64,000 nucleotides of DNA from Colius striatus (Eukaryota > Chordata > Aves > Coliiformes > Coliidae): assembly GCF_028858725.1 (NCBI RefSeq), contig NC_084768.1:33634664-33698663 (forward strand). Direction: 5' to 3'. The first letter of the stretch is position 1, and the number at the start of each line of letters is the position of its first letter. Both the position numbers and the translations under genes were made by a program. Shown here piece after piece: positions 59,881-64,000 of the stretch. Below the pieces are notes generated by a model, which saw only the letters and a program-made list of their open reading frames with translations, did no database searches and was not told the origin of the DNA.

Positions 59881-62800
59881 TACAAGCTGCAGCATCGTCT
59901 TTCCAGGAGGCTGATCTAGTAGCATTCCATATCCAAACCTGCTTACTTTCAGGGACTATAACGAGCCCTTGGGTAAGTGAATGAAAAGCCACAGAAGATT
60001 TTGTTGAACATCCCTGAGGATTCTCAAGGCAAAGAGCCATTGCCAATCTGCTCGCATCTTGCTGTAAACTTAAGCCAGGATTAAAGCCAAAGGGAGTATT
60101 TCATGGAAATACCTCCCAGGCATAAGATTTCAGAACAGTGACCCATCCCCATCGTGCTTGTGGGAAGCCTGGGAGGATCTTTAAGAGGAAAGGATCACGG
60201 TTGGCCTGTCCTGGCTGCAGGCAGTGGGCTCCCAGCAGCATTGCCTTGCCGATGGCCTTCACACCGCCGCCCTGCTCCAGCAGCAGCAGCAGCTCCCAGC
60301 AGCCAGAGTACAGCAGAGGCAGCGAGGGCTGGCAGCATGCTCAGCGAGCACTTACAGCCTTCCTGGGAAAACACCACTGCTCCTGCAAGCCCGATTGTTT
60401 TCTTGTACAGCTCCACAAAAGGTCTACATGTGTCTGTTGGATCATCTTTGGCGAATGTCCATCGTTATTAAAGCAAGGGCTATCTCAGAGGTGACTGCTG
60501 TGGTTGCTAGGACAAGCATTCATGTTTTATTCAAGACTAAATGGCCACAGCCCACATAACAGGCTCCCAAGTGGCCCTAAAATGAGCTCTTGCCTTCCCC
60601 TTCCCCCACCTCTGTCCTCAGGAGAAAACAGTTTTTTGACATTCAATCTGATTTTCAGGGTCTACCCAGAACAAGGTGATATGTCCCTTCTATCTATGTA
60701 ACTCTAACCTTGTGGTCTGGATTTAATGCAACAGACCCCTGTGGACCTGATTCAGAGAGCCAGAAAGCTCTTGAATTTCCCAGAGAGTTCCAGGGAAGCT
60801 GAAGACGATGGGTGAGCTGCTCCTCTGAGACACTGTGAGACCACTAGCACCATATGCCTTTGTCAAATTAAAACTGAGAGAGAAAAACCCTCCCTGCCTG
60901 GCACAGCAACAAAGGGCTGTACAGCCCAAGCTGCATCCCACACTTGGAGCATGGGCGGAAGGGCAACCCAGGTGACAGAAGAGAGAAAAAGCACAGGGCA
61001 TGTCATCCCATTAGTAAACCTGCTCCCACTGTAGAGAAGGAGCTGTGGTGCTCTGGTTCTGTCTGCCGCTGAATTTCCAAGCTACTTTCCTTTTTAATCA
61101 TCTTAAATAAGAGAAAATTCTTTTCCACTTTTGGCTTTCATGCATTTACACTTACACAGAATTTCCAATAGCCTCTTTCTCTGGAAATTGAAGCACATTT
61201 GCCTCCACTGAGTTTAAAAAGGATTGGGGTCACTTCAGTTTGGAGCTTTTCTCTGGTTTTGCAGCCTGTGGCTGCTGCATCTCCAAGCAGCTATGAAGCA
61301 TTCCCACTGTCACAGCAGCGTTGCAGCCCCCCAGCCCTCGAGCTGGGCAGAGCCGTGCCCACCACCGGCTGGCATCGCTGCCCTCACACCCAGCCCTCCC
61401 CGGGACATTCCTCACCGAGTGTTCTCTGCCCGAGGGAATGGGATCCTGCTTGTCCTCATCAGCCAGGGTGACCCCACAGATGTCCTGTTCCCCCAGCCGT
61501 CCCCGCAGAGGGCCGTGACAACCATACACAGGGTGCATGGTAGGGGCTGGGAGGGGAGGGTGAGAGTGGCACATGTCTGCAGCGGGAGGGAGCGTGTGGA
61601 GGCAGAGGGCTGCAAGCAACAGTCCTGTAGAAGGACAGGGATGAGAGAAGGTGAGTTGAGTATTTGGAGAAAGGAGAGAGCACATAGATGCAAACTGCAG
61701 GACGGCTGTGGCTCAGCTGCACTCCATTGCAACATGTCTCTTCCTAAGCATATCATTTTAAAGCAGAGAAATTCAAGACTACAGTTTGTATTTTATAACA
61801 GAGTCAAAAGCCCAAAACGGAAGCAGCATCTTAACAGTTCTGTCCCTTATTTTCATACAAATCCACACACACACACACGCTCATAGGCATGTAAAGTCAG
61901 ACTTGAACACAAGATCTGCACAAGTTTTTCAACAAAATAATCCTTTAGACGCCGATAAATCAAGCAACAATGACACGGGGATATCATAGCATCACTAAAA
62001 ATGTCACCACAGTTAACAAGTCTGCTTGTTTCAACAGAAAAATATTGGTGAATAATCATCCATCAGTTAGCATGTTATAAACAACCATGCCTGGTGTTCC
62101 TTGCCTAAAAATGATGGGAGTGGAAACATTGCTTTCTTGCCAGGTCATTTTCAATTCAGGAAGAGAAATAACCGAGGAAACATGGAGATAAGAATAAATA
62201 ACAAGCAGCAGCATGAAGGGGAAAAGAATCCTTCATAATTATGCCATTGCCTCTGCCTTTCTCACCAGCAGATTCCTCCCCTGTACCATACTATGCCAAA
62301 ACACTGACATGCAGGGCATCCTCCGGATGAATCAGCACAGTGGCACGCGGACTCAAGCGTACAGCAGAGGCACAGAGGAGGTGTTTGATATTGTATTTAT
62401 GAACAAATCAGAGACAAGAGCTTGGCGGGGGGTGGGGGGTGCTGGAGGAGGAGGAGGAGTAAGGGAAATAAGATTGTATGTCAGCTTGGGAGAAAAAAAC
62501 ATTTCATCATCTTTTCAAGATTTATATTAACCACAGACTCTGTTCAGCTTCATCCTCTGATAAATTAAAACAGCATACACGCAACTTGCAGGGGTTTTTT
62601 CTTTATCCATCACTCAGAAAACAAATACAAAAGACTGCCTGTGGTAACACAAGCTCGTGCATCTGTCCCAACGCCACACACCAGGGAGAAGGGTCCCGCA
62701 GCAGCCGCCTCTGTGCAAACACAGGCAGTCACAGGCACGGCTACACAACTGCTCCCAAACACGGAACTCCTTTGGGCAACCTCACCAGAATAATCCCTTG

Positions 62801-64000
62801 TTTCACTTTGCAAAATCACTGCTTCTGTCCATCGGCCACCATGACCTCCCAGCTGTCTGTGGCTTCTCTGAACCCATCCAATAAAGACTTCACTTGTTTT
62901 CAAGGTGGAACCCTCTTAATAGCTCTCATAATAAGTTTTTCCACCCATAAACATTCTCTCAACAGGCAGTGATAGTAAAAGGACCTCTAGAAAGCCTGAC
63001 ATCAAAAGCTGACAAAAAGAGAGAGCTGAAAGGCTCAAGTCCTAGGCCCAGGAACATAATTCATCAACTGCATGTTCAGCCTCCTCTCACAAGGATCATC
63101 AGCACAATTGTATGCTACCTGTGAGAAGAGGATGCCATGCCAAAAACTTGACCATGTCCCTTGTCTTCTAAAAAGAACATCCCATCTCAGGCAGAGCCTT
63201 GTACGTGGCTTGCTCCTGTCTGCAAAGTCTCTCCTGCAAAACTTTTTCTTCTTCTTTTCTTTTTCGCTCTCCAAAAGAGGAAAACCAGTTATGGCAACCA
63301 CTGATCAAGCAAGTAACAAACAAAATGTCAGCCAAAGGGGAAGACAGAAGCTGAGGAGAGGTGGACAAGGTGCTTCAGCACACCTCCTGAGGACTGAGGA
63401 TACTACTGCAGCTGGACTGTAAATTATACAAGATCATCACAAGGAATGAAAACCGTTAGGCTTCAAATATTTCATAGGCAAAACGGTTTAGCCAATAAGA
63501 CATCAGGCACACTAAATACTAATACTTGCATATATGCTGTAGTGTACATCAGTGACAGAAGTTCTTAAGCTAAGCTGGGTGTGTAGGGGGCCCCAGAGGA
63601 ATAGCTCTTGTTTCCCAGCCTACACCCTCACAGCAACCAAGAGCTAAGAGCAAAGCCAGAGCCTCCTGCTAAGGTAAAGAGTATCTGAACTGCAAACACT
63701 TTCCTGTGCCAGACCCTGAAGAACATTAGATGAAAGACATCTTTCCCCTTGTGCTGCTGGGGCGAGTACAAGTGCTTACAGCAAGAGAGAGATGCAGATT
63801 TCAAGGGGGCAGTGAACAAATGCATGATTCAGAGAATGGATGTGCATGGGTATGGATGTGCAGATACAGGCACCTGGGGGGTATTTGTCTTGCCTGTGCT
63901 TACGTGAACATTTTGAATATCAGAGTACTATGGACAAACCCTACGAGCCCTAGAGTTCTCCCCTAAACAAACTCTGAAAACTTAAACTGCAGTGAGTCAC
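59881..64000. other. Noncoding DNA, no supported gene
   Basis: No gene is supported. CAG occurs five times in tandem at 60278-60292. A CA repeat lies at 61864-61878. A G-rich patch with GGA repeats lies at 62425-62460. The longest open frame in the window (220 codons, + strand 61224-61886) lies in GC-richer DNA, overlaps long minus-strand frames and ends in the CA repeat. It shows no domain and is judged to be chance. Confidence 0.5.

Noticed and set aside
61224..61886. Longest open frame in the window (220 codons, + strand)
   Set aside because: It has no domain or family resemblance, long minus-strand frames overlap it, composition follows local GC, and it runs into a CA microsatellite. A frame of this length is expected by chance in 64 kb.
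1..64000. tRNA, rRNA, CRISPR, bacterial operon or endogenous retroviral genes
   Set aside because: I looked for tRNA B-box (GGTTCGAATCC-type) sequences, regularly spaced direct repeats, retroviral LTR pairs and conserved polymerase motifs and saw none. Small hairpin RNAs cannot be excluded without folding software.

Overview
The window looks like nuclear DNA from a bird. The main evidence is three short 5'-truncated CR1 LINE 3' ends (13160-13281 +, 25583-25710 -, 34866-35080 +). They share the avian CR1 3' region, and one ends in the CR1 tail octamer ATTCTATG. I see no bacterial gene density, operons or ribosome binding sites, and no CRISPR array, rRNA or tRNA. The many short ORFs on both strands have no recognisable domains, overlap one another freely, and are what chance gives in vertebrate noncoding DNA. 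I found no protein-coding gene I can name. The window is best read as an intergenic region or one or more large introns with few visible repeats.

Layout: 1-7.86 kb is unremarkable noncoding sequence. At 7.86-8.17 kb there is a compact CpG island (46 CpG counted by eye in 310 bp) carrying two small tandem duplications, followed directly by an AT-rich block that resembles conserved noncoding sequence. It is the only strong promoter candidate. At 9.97-10.48 kb a set of splice-like signals could form the last three exons of a + strand transcript ending in a stop codon and AATAAA, but this may be chance. A five-copy 68/73-bp minisatellite lies at 17.41-17.76 kb. AT-rich, TAAT-rich blocks of enhancer character lie at 15.6-16.05, 18.78-19.02, 19.68-20.06, 31.21-31.39, 46.1-47.66, 50.69-51.25 and 59.42-59.88 kb. 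Two diverged copies of one old sequence sit 3.5 kb apart (43.40 and 46.89 kb), suggesting an ancient repeat family or an old local duplication. Smaller items are a 29-bp tandem duplication (26.44 kb), a 62-nt pure pyrimidine tract (56.57 kb) and a perfect 20-bp palindrome (57.32 kb).

Functionally, the simplest reading is regulatory or intronic DNA around one CpG-island promoter, with several candidate enhancer blocks. I found no gene cluster, defence system, retroviral gene or other undescribed coding system. All claims of conservation, promoter activity or exons are inferences from sequence and need alignment or RNA data.
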